Assembly: GCA_965207585.1 (NCBI GenBank)
Contig: CBDBMT010000003.1
Coordinates: 3,844,001 to 3,908,000 of the forward strand
Reading direction: 5' to 3'
From: Bin87 sp965207585
GTDB lineage: Bacteria > Chloroflexota > Dehalococcoidia > Lucifugimonadales > UBA3495
DNA length: 64,000 bases
In this document: positions 51,213-59,763 of the stretch, in pieces
Layout: each line of letters starts with the position of its first letter
Position numbering within the stretch: position 1 is the stretch's first letter
Program-made: the position numbers and the translations under genes
The notes under the pieces: model-generated
The model's database searches: none
Told to the model about the DNA's origin: nothing
The model's input: the letters and a program-made list of their open reading frames with translations, nothing else

Positions 51213-52586
51213 TTACTGCAAGCAGACGGCCGGGCCCTGCGCTGACAGGTATTCAACCAGGTCACCCAACTGCGCCTCGGTAAGGTCGGCGCGGTGGTCC
51301 AGACGGGTCTGGTAGATGGCGGCCAACTCTGACATGCGGTTGCCGGGCTTGATGCTGTCGGGATCACGTAACCATTGCCGCAGGGTCTCACGGTTGCGGT
51401 CGACGAGACCGGACCCCAGTGTGACGCGGCACGCGAGATCAGTTAGGTTGGGGGCCGCGAAAGCCGTAGGCGGCTCGTTGCCGGTGCGGACGTCTGCCAA
51501 CCGTTCTGCGGGGCGCTTGGCCAGCCACTCGGTGTACTCCACGAAGGTCTGCATCCGAGCGTGCTGCACACCCTCGCCCGTTTCCAGATCCACCACGTCG
51601 GACGCTCCCACGGTGTGGCAGGTGACGCACTGACCGTCACCCAGGAAGACCAACTGACCCCGAGAAGCCTCGGCGGACAGTTGCACCGGTTCAGCGAAAC
51701 CGGCCACCCAGGCTTTGTACTCCGCGTCCTCCATAACGTGGACACGGAATTTCATCTGCGCGTGGGCCGTGCCGCAGAATTCGGCGCACTGGCCATAGTA
51801 CATGCCGGTTTCTTCGGCAAGGAACCACATGGAGTTGGTCTTGGTGGGCACTACGTCCTGCTTGCCAGCGAGCTTGGGGATCCAAAAGCTGTGGATCACG
51901 TCGTCGCTCTTGAGATCCATGATGACGGGCGTGTTCACCGGCACGCGCATCTCGTTGGCTGTGGTAACCAGCTTGCTGGCCTCGTCTCCGGGGAGTGGAT
52001 CTTCGTAGCGAAACTCCCACCACCACTGGTGGCCCACGGCTTCGACGCGCAGTGGCTCCTTTCCCTCGGCTCGCGCCAAGGCGATGGCTTCGCCCGGCTC
52101 CAGCTTGAACAGGACAATCACCGACCACACGCCCAATCCCAGGATCAGGATGGTAGGGACGATGGTCCAGGCGATTTCCAGCGGCGTGTGCCCGTGGGTC
52201 TGCGGGGGCAGTGGATCCCCCGGCCTGCGACGGAAGCGGATCGCCGCGTAAAGCAGCGCCCCTTCCACCAGCACGAACACGACCACCATGGTCCACAGCA
52301 GCACGTTGAACAGCAGCAACTGTTCCCGCGCCACCGGGCCACCGACCCCGTCCAGGGTCCACGGCGTGGAGCTCAGAATGGACTGGTGGCCGTCGGCGTC
52401 GCAACCCAGGGCCGCGAGAATCAGGACGCTGCCAAGCAGGGCCAGCGTTATCAAGGAACGCCGTCCAAAACGGCGGGGAGAACTGTCGGAGGCGGGGTTC
52501 ACTGGAATATCACTTAGTGCTCTGAACCGGGATACGGCGCGGCGCTCGTTGGGTGAATCTTCCTCTGCAAAGGGCATCTGCCCCAT
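51213..52586 (-). CDS. ctaC: Cytochrome c oxidase subunit II fused to cytochrome c
   Basis: A 457-residue caa3-type subunit II. The N-terminus has a basic stretch, a hydrophobic segment ending LILAALGC (likely a lipoprotein signal), and then two membrane spans. The CuA domain includes DVIHSFWIPKLAGK and YGQCAEFCGTAHAQM, with all copper ligands. A cytochrome c domain follows (GDGQCVTCHTVGAS, Met candidate in GNRMSEL). The electron path is external donor to cytochrome c domain to CuA. It is the first gene of the oxidase operon, downstream of a clear promoter. Confidence 0.95.
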   Translation of the reverse strand: MGQMPFAEEDSPNERRAVSRFRALSDIPVNPASDSSPRRFGRRSLITLALLGSVLILAALGCDADGHQSILSSTPWTLDGVGGPVAREQLLLFNVLLWTMVVVFVLVEGALLYAAIRFRRRPGDPLPPQTHGHTPLEIAWTIVPTILILGLGVWSVIVLFKLEPGEAIALARAEGKEPLRVEAVGHQWWWEFRYEDPLPGDEASKLVTTANEMRVPVNTPVIMDLKSDDVIHSFWIPKLAGKQDVVPTKTNSMWFLAEETGMYYGQCAEFCGTAHAQMKFRVHVMEDAEYKAWVAGFAEPVQLSAEASRGQLVFLGDGQCVTCHTVGASDVVDLETGEGVQHARMQTFVEYTEWLAKRPAERLADVRTGNEPPTAFAAPNLTDLACRVTLGSGLVDRNRETLRQWLRDPDSIKPGNRMSELAAIYQTRLDHRADLTEAQLGDLVEYLSAQGPAVCLQ

Positions 52587-52652
52587 CGTGAACCCCCGGA
52601 TACAGCGGCAACGGCCAGCCGCAGTATGTGCAAAATTTCACTAGCGGCGGTA

Positions 52653-52681
52653 ACCATAGCATACGCATTTGGGGCTGTCAA
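52653..52681 (-). promoter_or_regulatory. Promoter of the cytochrome oxidase operon
   Basis: Minus strand TTGACA (52676-52681), 17 bases, TATGGT (52653-52658), with TGC before the -10. A perfect -35 with ideal spacing. It lies about 70 bases upstream of the ctaC ATG and downstream of ctaB. Confidence 0.65.
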
Positions 52682-52721
52682 TTTGACCGACCCTCACCGG
52701 GCGCAGCATCAGGGCTAACGG

Positions 52722-53684
52722 CTACACAATCCCCACCGCGCTGTCCACCATCACGGCAACGAACAGCAGCGCCAGGTACGCCAGCGAGTAGAGGTACGTA
52801 GCCTTCGCCCGCCCCCGGTCGTCACGACGCCATAGCCTCCCGGCCAGCCAGATGAAAGGCAAGCCCAGGGCGGCGGCGGCCGCGACGTAGATCAGCCCCA
52901 CCTGCGGCAACAACCCGAACATCAGGGTCAGCCCGGTCAGCGCGATGGAATAAAGGAAGATGTGCAGCGCCGTCTGCCGACGCGAGGACACCACCGGCAG
53001 CATGGGCACCCCCGCGCGCTCGTAGTCGGTTTGGATGAGCAGCGACAGCGCCCAGAAGTGGGGCGGAGTCCAAAAGAAGACGATGGCGAACAGGTAGACC
53101 GCTGGCAGGTCCAGGCCTCCGGTGACCGCCGCCCAACCCACCATCGGCGGGATGGCGCCGGCCGCTCCGCCGATTACGATGTTGTTGGGCGTCGTTCGTT
53201 TCAGCCACAGCGTGTAGATGAATACGTAGAACAGGCTGGCGCACAGGGTCAGCACGGCCGACAGCAGGTTGACCTGCGTGGCCAGCAGCGCGAACGCCGC
53301 AATGTTGAGCGCCACGCCGAACGCCAGCGCGTAGCGGGGCGCGACGCGGAGACCCGCAACCGGCCGCCCCTGGGTCCGCCGCATGTCGCGGTCAATGTCC
53401 CGGTCCAGGAAATGGTTCACCGCGTTGGCGCCGCCGGAGGCAAGGGCGCCGCCGGCCCAGACCAGTCCCAGCAGCGATAAAGATGGAACTCCCTGCTCCG
53501 CCAGGAACATGCCACCGGCCGCGGTCACCAGCAGCAGCGAGATGATCTTGGGTTTGGTCAGCGCCAGGAAATCCCGCGCCACGGCCAGGATCGACGTGTT
53601 CCCGGTCGTCTCGGCAACCAGCCCCGAAACGCTCGGATCGGTGGCTTCTCCCTCGGGCCGGAACCCGGGCGCGCTACTGGCCAT
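52722..53684 (-). CDS. ctaB: Protoheme IX farnesyltransferase (heme O synthase)
   Basis: A 320-residue membrane prenyltransferase of the UbiA family that converts heme B to heme O. The allylic-diphosphate motif is NAVNHFLDRDIDRDMRRTQG at about 86-105; the second Asp-rich loop is near ALSLLIQTDYERAGVPMLP. Nine hydrophobic segments are apparent. It overlaps ctaA by 11 bases and lies upstream of the oxidase genes on the same strand, supplying heme A together with ctaA. Confidence 0.95.
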   Translation of the reverse strand: MASSAPGFRPEGEATDPSVSGLVAETTGNTSILAVARDFLALTKPKIISLLLVTAAGGMFLAEQGVPSLSLLGLVWAGGALASGGANAVNHFLDRDIDRDMRRTQGRPVAGLRVAPRYALAFGVALNIAAFALLATQVNLLSAVLTLCASLFYVFIYTLWLKRTTPNNIVIGGAAGAIPPMVGWAAVTGGLDLPAVYLFAIVFFWTPPHFWALSLLIQTDYERAGVPMLPVVSSRRQTALHIFLYSIALTGLTLMFGLLPQVGLIYVAAAAALGLPFIWLAGRLWRRDDRGRAKATYLYSLAYLALLFVAVMVDSAVGIV

Positions 53685-54678
53685 CCTGCCCCGCTTGCCG
53701 GTTCAACCCGGAGCCCCGGATCAACTCAGAACCGGCTTCGGTCGTGCGCACATCCAGATACGCGACGATGGCCAAACCCGCCGCCGCCGTCCACACCGCC
53801 GTTGCCGCCGTCAGGTGCAAAGCCCGCCAATGGGCCTGGAAGTCGAGCCAGATGGTCGCCGCTCCGACAATGATCTGGACGACAAACGTGGCAACCGTCA
53901 GCGCAGCCAGCCACCGCAGGGTCGTCCCCCGTTCCGTCGTGCCGCCCCAGCAGCGCCAGGCCGCGTAGAGCAGCAGCAGGCCGAGAACCAGCACCACGTA
54001 GCGGTGGAACATGTGCACCGCCGTAAGGTGGTTCATCGGGAAAGCCTGCCCCTGGCACAGCGGCCAGGTGACGCACGCGCCGGTGGCTCCCATCGCAGTC
54101 ACCACCGCGCCGCTCACGATCACCACGTAGACGCTCAGCGCGCCGGCTATCGCCCAACGATGGTAGCCATCGCCGGACCGGGCTGAAGTCGTGAGGATCG
54201 GGGTTCGGTACGACGCCACCATAACGAACACGCACGTCGCCAACAGCGCTTCCGCCGTAGCCAGATGCAAAGCGACGATGCCGCCGGGCAAATGGGTCAG
54301 CACGGTGACTCCACCCAGAAGGCCCTGCACGATCAGCAGCGGCACCGATATTGCGGCTGGGATCCATACCCACCGGTCGGAACGGTAGCGGGCGAGCGCG
54401 ACCCCTGCCGTGACCAGGATCAGCGGCCCCACTATCACCGAAGCCACGAACCGATGCGTGTATTCGATAATCGCCGTGTACTCCAGCGGAGGCAGCACTT
54501 TGCCGTAGCACAACGGCCAGTCGGGACACCCCAAACCGGACCCGGTGACCCTGACCACTCCGCCGATGATGACCAGCACAAACACCGAAATTACAGTTGC
54601 CGTGGCCAGTCCCTGCAGCCAGGTTGGCCCGCGCCGGCGCTCGGCGTCCGCTGATGTGCTGATACTTATGGAAGCCAT
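53674..54678 (-). CDS. ctaA: Heme A synthase (COX15/CtaA)
   Basis: A 334-residue membrane enzyme oxidising heme O to heme A. Two four-helix halves each carry conserved His: EYTHRFVASVIVGPLI and ALHLATAEALLAT in the first, and VHMFHRYVVLVLGLLLL and LHLTAATAVWTA in the second. The GSGLGCPDWPLCYG loop, with two cysteines, is present, as is GACVTWPLCQGQAFP in the second half. The stop overlaps the ctaB start by 11 bases. The N-terminal 20 residues are polar. Confidence 0.95.
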   Translation of the reverse strand: MASISISTSADAERRRGPTWLQGLATATVISVFVLVIIGGVVRVTGSGLGCPDWPLCYGKVLPPLEYTAIIEYTHRFVASVIVGPLILVTAGVALARYRSDRWVWIPAAISVPLLIVQGLLGGVTVLTHLPGGIVALHLATAEALLATCVFVMVASYRTPILTTSARSGDGYHRWAIAGALSVYVVIVSGAVVTAMGATGACVTWPLCQGQAFPMNHLTAVHMFHRYVVLVLGLLLLYAAWRCWGGTTERGTTLRWLAALTVATFVVQIIVGAATIWLDFQAHWRALHLTAATAVWTAAAGLAIVAYLDVRTTEAGSELIRGSGLNRQAGQDGQ

Positions 54679-54763
54679 TGGAACACGCTGAGAACACCGG
54701 AGGCGCGCACGACCTGCCCGGCATTCAACCGCAACATTAATGATAAAGCACGACCCATGGATT

Positions 54764-54772
54764 TGCTACAAT
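54764..54772 (+). promoter_or_regulatory. Extended -10 element upstream of the lipoprotein gene
   Basis: TGC-TACAAT on the plus strand in the divergent gap between ctaA and the lipoprotein gene. No good -35 was found. The implied leader exceeds 60 bases. Confidence 0.35.
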
Positions 54773-54878
54773 CGTCTGAGTACCATGCTCCCCGGTCTGT
54801 CCACCGAGTGACCCGCACGGGCGCTGATCGCGAGGCAAATTCCTGAGAAATCCGATTACTTCCGTATCTCGCTGCGCC

Positions 54879-55220
54879 GTGGCATTCGGGCTCGCCGCTG
54901 TGCTGGCATGTGCCCTCGGGTGCGGAAGCGAGCCGGCGAGCGGAGGCGGGGGCCACGGCGATGGCGACTCCCTGTTCCCCAGGTTGCCCAAGGTCACCGG
55001 TCACATCGACCTCGTACACGCCGATCCCGACAATCCTCGCCACTTTCAGGTCCTCCACATCACTGATGCCGATGGACGCAAATGGCGGTTCCGCTCCGAG
55101 GGCTGGGTAGGCGTCTCCGTCGGGCACCTCAAGGACCACCAGATCCAGGGCACCCCGGTGACCGTCTGGTACGAGCATCAGGACGGTGGAGTCCGGTTGG
55201 CGCGCTTCGTGGGAGATTAG
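54879..55220 (+). CDS. Small lipoprotein with OB-like domain
   Basis: A 113-residue frame from GTG 54879. The N-terminus is hydrophobic and ends in ACALGCGSEP, a lipobox with the lipidated Cys at about residue 15. The mature part (VTGHIDLVHADP, FQVLHITDADGRKWRF, IQGTPVTVWYEHQDG) looks like a small five-strand beta barrel. From GTG the signal lacks a positively charged start; an in-frame CTG at 54843 with GAGG seven bases upstream would add RNPITSVSRCAV and give a complete lipoprotein signal. Function unknown. Confidence 0.65.
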   Translation: MAFGLAAVLACALGCGSEPASGGGGHGDGDSLFPRLPKVTGHIDLVHADPDNPRHFQVLHITDADGRKWRFRSEGWVGVSVGHLKDHQIQGTPVTVWYEHQDGGVRLARFVGD

Positions 55221-55286
55221 GCGCACCCCAATGGCATGCTGGCTTTCGGCTTGCGATGGTCGGAAAAGAATGTCGCGGGGAATCGC

Positions 55287-55292
55287 TATAAT
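55287..55292 (+). promoter_or_regulatory. Possible -10 box for the pentapeptide-DUF433 gene
   Basis: TATAAT at 55287-55292, about 49 bases before the ATG at 55341. There is no clear -35 and no TGN extension. Confidence 0.3.
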
Positions 55293-55340
55293 CGATATCG
55301 ATGGCAGATTGGAGGCAACCGGGTGAAAGGAGGCTATGTG

Positions 55341-56099
55341 ATGCCAGTGCCGGAACAGATTCAGTGGCTGCTTGAGGGACCCGAAAAGTGGAATGCTCGC
55401 CGGGTGGATCAACCATTTAAGCCAGACGTTTCCGGCGCCGACCTGCGTGAGGAGTTCCAGAAGGTACGTCGCAGGAATAACGAGAAAATGAGGCTGAGGC
55501 CAATTGACTTGATCGGGTACAACCTGTCTGGCGCTAACCTGAAAAACGTCATCATTGGCGACGCTGACCTCATCAACGCATCCTTGCGAGACGCCGACCT
55601 CAGGGGCGCTTATCTATACGGAGCCAACTTCTCCGGCAGCGACTTGTACAACGCTGACTGCTCAGGCGCAGACCTGGCCTACGCCAATCTTACCGGAGCC
55701 AATTTGGCTAACGCCAACTTCAGCAGGGCGGACCTCAGCGGGATCGACTTTGCCGGAATAGACCTCACCACAACCAACCTCGACGGAGCCAAATTGACCG
55801 GAGCGCGTCCAGTTCGCCTCCTGTTAAGCCCGTCCGACGATTCGCCGGCGCATAACCCATATCGGGTGGATTACCGGAACATAATCACCATCGAGCCTGA
55901 CAAGCGTTTCGGCAAACCCTGCATCCGTGGTATGCGAATGACCGTAGGCGACGTGCTGGGCTACCTCGCTTCAGGTATGACCGAGGCGGAAATTTTGGAC
56001 GATTTCCCCTACCTGACCCACGAGGACATCTTGGCGTGTTTCGCTTTTGCAGCCGACCAGGAACGACGCATGGTTTTAATTTCGGCGGACACCACATGA
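55341..56099 (+). CDS. Pentapeptide-repeat protein fused to DUF433 antitoxin-like domain
   Basis: A 252-residue fusion. Residues 1-50 are polar and helical. Residues 55-157 are a run of A(D/N)Lxx pentapeptide repeats (SGANLKNVIIGDADLINASL and onward), predicting a right-handed quadrilateral beta helix. Residues 177-245 are a DUF433 domain (FGKPCIRGMRMTVGDVL and DFPYLTHEDILACFAFAA), the helix-turn-helix-like antitoxin partner of PIN-like toxins. The gene overlaps the toxin-like gene by ATGA. AAAGGAGGC sits nine bases before the ATG, deciding this start over 55236. I know no standard role for such a fusion. Confidence 0.85.
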   Translation: MPVPEQIQWLLEGPEKWNARRVDQPFKPDVSGADLREEFQKVRRRNNEKMRLRPIDLIGYNLSGANLKNVIIGDADLINASLRDADLRGAYLYGANFSGSDLYNADCSGADLAYANLTGANLANANFSRADLSGIDFAGIDLTTTNLDGAKLTGARPVRLLLSPSDDSPAHNPYRVDYRNIITIEPDKRFGKPCIRGMRMTVGDVLGYLASGMTEAEILDDFPYLTHEDILACFAFAADQERRMVLISADTT

Positions 56100-56428
56100 G
56101 GCTTTTGTTCGACAACGATCTGTCCCCGAAGCTTGTAACACAATTGTCGGACTTATACCCGGACTCGCTGCACATCAAGGATATCGGACCTGAAAACGCT
56201 CCAGATACCGACATTTGGGCCTATGCTCGGGAACACGGCTTAGCAATTGTGACTAAGGACCAGGATTACCGCGGACTGAGTAGCTCCCGAGGACATCCGC
56301 CGAAAGTCATTTTGGTGGACCGGAGAAATGGCCCGACCGCCAGAGTCGCCGCATCTCTCCGTGACCGCTACACCGATATTCGGGCCTTCATTCAGAACGA
56401 CGGCGCGGCCCTCTTATCGTTCGACTGA
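56096..56428 (+). CDS. DUF5615 PIN-like toxin-type protein
   Basis: A 110-residue PIN-like protein. MRLLFDNDLSPKLVTQL holds the first acidic residues (Asp6, Asp8), TDIWAYAREHGLAIVTKDQD holds the next (Asp in TD and KDQD), and PKVILVDRRNGPT follows. DUF5615 proteins are putative VapC-like ribonuclease toxins commonly encoded directly after a DUF433 gene, exactly as here, with a four-base overlap. The acidic residues are intact, so activity is plausible. RNA target unknown. Confidence 0.85.
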   Translation: MRLLFDNDLSPKLVTQLSDLYPDSLHIKDIGPENAPDTDIWAYAREHGLAIVTKDQDYRGLSSSRGHPPKVILVDRRNGPTARVAASLRDRYTDIRAFIQNDGAALLSFD

Positions 56429-56512
56429 GGTTGCCCGGTTGCCCCGTGTTGCCCTAAACTTGCGCCCAATCCAAGACTCTCCGCATCTACCCTCAACACA
56501 GGAGGCTCGAAT

Positions 56513-57838
56513 ATGCCCCTGCCAACTCCTCTAAAAGGAATACGCGTGGTCGATTTCACCTGGGTGCGCGCCGGCCCCTGGGCCGCCCGATGGATGGGCA
56601 CCCTGGGCGCCGAGGTCATCAAGGTGGAATGGCCTCTCAACCTGGACACGCTGCGCCAGAACCGCTTCACCGTTCCGCCCGGCGTTGAGCCCGGTCCCAA
56701 CTCCACCGGCCAATTCGCCGACACCAACGCCAACAAGCGCGGCATCAGCGTCAACACGCGGACGGAAGAGGGCCTGGAACTGGTCAAGCGCCTGATCTCG
56801 GTCTCGGACATCGTCATCGAGAACTTCAGCAGCCGCATCATGCAGCGCTGGGGCCTGGGCTACGAGCAGCTCAAGAAGATCCGCCCCGACATCATCTACG
56901 TGTCCATGGCCGGCTTCGGGCACACCGGCCGCTACCACTGGTACGGCACCATGGGCCCGGCGGCTCAGGCGCTGAGCGGCCTCACCCACCTGTCCGGTCT
57001 GCCGGGGGCACCGCCCGCCGGCTGGGGCTGGTCGTACCTGGACGATACCGGCGGCATGTACGGAGCGATCAGCGCGCTGACCGCCCTGCGCCACCGCTCG
57101 GCCACCGGCAAGGGGCAGCACGTCGACCTCTCCCAGATGATCACCGGCATCACGCTGACCGGCCCGGCCTTCCTGGACAAGACCGTTAACGGCCGCCAGG
57201 CTCGCCGAGAAGGGTTCCCGCCCGGCAATCGAACCGTGTGGCCCGGCGCCGAGGTGGTCAACAACTACCGCGGCCCCATCGCCGCCCCGCACAACGCCTA
57301 CCGCACCTCGCCCGGCGGCTACAACGACTGGGCGACCATCGCCTGTCTGTCCGATGACGAGTGGCACAAGCTGGTCAAGCTCATGGGCAATCCCGACTGG
57401 GCCGACGACCGTTTCGACACCATCGAAGGCCGGCTCGAACACCAGGAGGAGATGGACGGTCACATCGAAAAGTGGACCGAGACCATGGGCAAGTACGAGC
57501 TCACCGAAAAGTGCCAGGCCGCCGGCGTCCGCGCCATGGCGGTGCAGAGCAGCCAGGACCGGGTAGACAACGACCCGCAGCTGCGGCACCGGGACATGTA
57601 CGTTCCCATGGACCACCCGATGCTCGGCCCGTGGAAGTTCCAGAACGCCCCCTTCAAGATGTCGAAATCGCCGGCGCGCATCTCCAGCCCGCCGCCGATG
57701 ATCGGGCAGCACAACCGCGACGTGCTCGAAGACCTGCTCGGCCTGCCCCACGAAGACTTGCTGGACGGGTACGAAAACGGCATCTTCTGGCCCACCACCA
57801 TGGACCGGTACCCCTACATTGAGGAGGCCCTGCGATGA
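56513..57838 (+). CDS. CaiB/BaiF family CoA-transferase, first of pair
   Basis: A 441-residue family III CoA-transferase, which moves CoA between carboxylic acids. GIRVVDFTWVRAGPWAARWM starts the Rossmann-like part, and EVIKVEWPLNLD follows. The catalytic Asp is in KGQHVDLSQMITG. YVSMAGFGHTGRYHWYGTMG is the conserved CoA-loop region. The stop overlaps the next CoA-transferase start by four bases, so the two are made together and may form a heterodimer. AGGAGG precedes the ATG. Substrates of the pair are unknown; carnitine, bile acid and oxalate enzymes are characterised relatives. Confidence 0.92.
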   Translation: MPLPTPLKGIRVVDFTWVRAGPWAARWMGTLGAEVIKVEWPLNLDTLRQNRFTVPPGVEPGPNSTGQFADTNANKRGISVNTRTEEGLELVKRLISVSDIVIENFSSRIMQRWGLGYEQLKKIRPDIIYVSMAGFGHTGRYHWYGTMGPAAQALSGLTHLSGLPGAPPAGWGWSYLDDTGGMYGAISALTALRHRSATGKGQHVDLSQMITGITLTGPAFLDKTVNGRQARREGFPPGNRTVWPGAEVVNNYRGPIAAPHNAYRTSPGGYNDWATIACLSDDEWHKLVKLMGNPDWADDRFDTIEGRLEHQEEMDGHIEKWTETMGKYELTEKCQAAGVRAMAVQSSQDRVDNDPQLRHRDMYVPMDHPMLGPWKFQNAPFKMSKSPARISSPPPMIGQHNRDVLEDLLGLPHEDLLDGYENGIFWPTTMDRYPYIEEALR

Positions 57839-59148
57839 CTTCCGCCAACGGCAATCAACAGGACGGAGTGGACATCGGCGGAGCGCGTTCCGCCGACCTG
57901 AGCCTGCAGGGAGCGCTGGACGGCCTTCGGGTTCTCGAGATCTGCGACGAAAAGGGTCAGTTCTGCGGCAAGCTCATGGCCGACAACGGCGCCGATCTCA
58001 TCAAGATCGAGCCGCCCGGCGGCGAGGCCTGCCGCAGCTTCGGCCCCTTCCTGGATGACATCCCCCATCGGGAGCGGAGCCTGTCCTTCTGGCACTACAA
58101 CACGTCCAAGCGGGGGATCACTCTGAACCTGGAAACCAACCAGGGGCAGGAACTCTTCAAGCAGTTGGCGGCCACCGCGGACATCGTCTTGGAGAGCCGC
58201 AAGCCCGGTTACCTGGACTCGTTGGGACTGGGTTACGACGTGCTGTCCGCTGACAACCCCGGGCTCATCATGTGCTCGCTCACGCCATACGGACAGACCG
58301 GCCCGTGGCGGGACTATATCACCAGCGACATTACCCAGATGGCCGGCGGCGGCCAGATGGCTTCATCGGGCTACGACGAGATCGACGTACCCAACGCGCC
58401 GCCCATCGCTCCCGGCGGCGGTAACTCCTGGCACATCGGCGCCCACTACGCCTACATCGGGCTCATGGCCGCCCTGTATTACCGGTTCCTCACGGGCGAG
58501 GGTCAGTACATCGACGCCTCCATCCACGAGGCCTGCGCTCTCACTACCGAGGGTGCTATCGCCATCTACCTGTCCACCGGCGAGGTGGTGCAGCGTCACA
58601 CCGGACGCCACGCCGCGCCCGATATGTCGCCAGCCATCCAGTTTCCCACCGGCGACGGCGGGTGGCTCAACACCACGCGCTCCGGAACCAACCTCACCCC
58701 GGCGCGGCTCAAGTTGCTGGCCGACTGGTTCGACCAGTCGGGCATGGCCGAAGACCTGACCGACGAGCGTTATCAGAACCCCGAGGTCATCGCGGAGGAG
58801 AACGACCACATCGTATCCGTGATGAAGAACTTCTTCATGAACTCCACACTGATGGACGCCTTTCACGGCGGACAGCAGCGGGACTTCCCCTGGGGCGCCA
58901 TCCGCAGCATGGACGAACTCGTCGGAGACGACCATCTCACCGACCGCGAGTTCTTCAAGGAAGTGGAACACCCTGAGCTGGGTCGCACTTTCACCTACCC
59001 GGGGCCGGCCATGCTGTTCAACGGGTCGCCGTGGCGCATCAGCCGGCGCGCGCCGCTCATCGGCGAGCACAACTCGGAAATCCTCCAGGGCGAGCTGGGC
59101 GTCACCAACTCGCGGATGCTGCTGCTGGCGGAAGGCGGGGTGATCTAG
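57835..59148 (+). CDS. CaiB/BaiF family CoA-transferase, second of pair
   Basis: A 437-residue family III CoA-transferase. ALDGLRVLEICDEKGQFCGK replaces the usual start block, NGADLIKIEPPGGEACRSFG follows, and the catalytic Asp is in GEGQYIDASIHEACA. CSLTPYGQTGPWRDY is the CoA-loop block. The first block, ending GQFCGKLMADNG, is seen in partner subunits that always occur beside a second CaiB gene, which supports a heteromeric enzyme with the preceding gene. Its stop codon shares a base with the GTG start of the DUF433-type gene downstream. Confidence 0.92.
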   Translation: MTSANGNQQDGVDIGGARSADLSLQGALDGLRVLEICDEKGQFCGKLMADNGADLIKIEPPGGEACRSFGPFLDDIPHRERSLSFWHYNTSKRGITLNLETNQGQELFKQLAATADIVLESRKPGYLDSLGLGYDVLSADNPGLIMCSLTPYGQTGPWRDYITSDITQMAGGGQMASSGYDEIDVPNAPPIAPGGGNSWHIGAHYAYIGLMAALYYRFLTGEGQYIDASIHEACALTTEGAIAIYLSTGEVVQRHTGRHAAPDMSPAIQFPTGDGGWLNTTRSGTNLTPARLKLLADWFDQSGMAEDLTDERYQNPEVIAEENDHIVSVMKNFFMNSTLMDAFHGGQQRDFPWGAIRSMDELVGDDHLTDREFFKEVEHPELGRTFTYPGPAMLFNGSPWRISRRAPLIGEHNSEILQGELGVTNSRMLLLAEGGVI

Positions 59149-59726
59149 TGGACGACCTGCGCCATTCGCCGTTGTACTCGATACCGGAATGTGCCCGGTA
59201 CTTGGGTCTTCCGGTATCGACAGTACGAGGTTGGATTAGTGCGCCCAAGTCCGATCGCGAGGACGACGGGAGGCAGTTGGTGAAACCGGCGGGGTGCGAT
59301 CCCACGGCCTTGTCGTTTACCAACTTGCTAGAGGTCTTTGTTCTAACGTCGTTGCGCCGGAACCGCGCGGCACCAACCAAAGAGTTGCTGAAAAGCGTCC
59401 TGTCCATGCAGCGCTACGACGATGCGGCGGAGGGAAGCGACTTGCCACGCTCAGATTTCTGCCGCAAGCGCATCGAGTACAACGACGATGGCGCTCCGAT
59501 ACGATTCTATCCGTTCACACGCGGCTACGGGCGTGAAGATCCGAAACTGGTGGTAATCGATCCCGCCGTTTCCTTCGGAAGCCCGGTTATCACGGGCTCC
59601 GGTGTTCGCACCTTAGTAGTGGCTCGTCGCATCAAAGGCGGAGAGCCCTTCTCGGAGGTTGCAGACGACTACCTGTTGAGCCAATCCCAGATAGAAGAGG
59701 CGGTACGTTACGAGTTGGCCGTTTGA
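59148..59726 (+). CDS. HTH plus DUF433 antitoxin-like protein
   Basis: A 192-residue protein. The N-terminal YSIPECARYLGLPVSTVRGW is a MerR/excisionase-like helix-turn-helix; NLLEVFVLTSLRRNRAAPTK is the linker helix. The C-terminal DUF433 domain covers VVIDPAVSFGSPVITGSGVR and FSEVADDYLLSQSQIEEAVR. It is the longer two-domain DUF433 form used as antitoxin beside PIN-like toxins. The GTG at 59148 overlaps the preceding TAG by one base. An open frame upstream lies within the CoA-transferase gene and is not part of it. Confidence 0.8.
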   Translation: MDDLRHSPLYSIPECARYLGLPVSTVRGWISAPKSDREDDGRQLVKPAGCDPTALSFTNLLEVFVLTSLRRNRAAPTKELLKSVLSMQRYDDAAEGSDLPRSDFCRKRIEYNDDGAPIRFYPFTRGYGREDPKLVVIDPAVSFGSPVITGSGVRTLVVARRIKGGEPFSEVADDYLLSQSQIEEAVRYELAV

Positions 59727-59763
59727 CATCGTCTTTTTCACGGACGAGAACCTGGGCAGGCGA

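Noticed and set aside
50003..51283. 426-codon open frame on the plus strand
   Set aside because: Antisense to cytochrome oxidase subunit I; His/Asp/Gly-rich translation typical of a shadow.
56531..57751. 406-codon open frame on the minus strand
   Set aside because: Antisense to the first CaiB/BaiF CoA-transferase; no recognisable domain.
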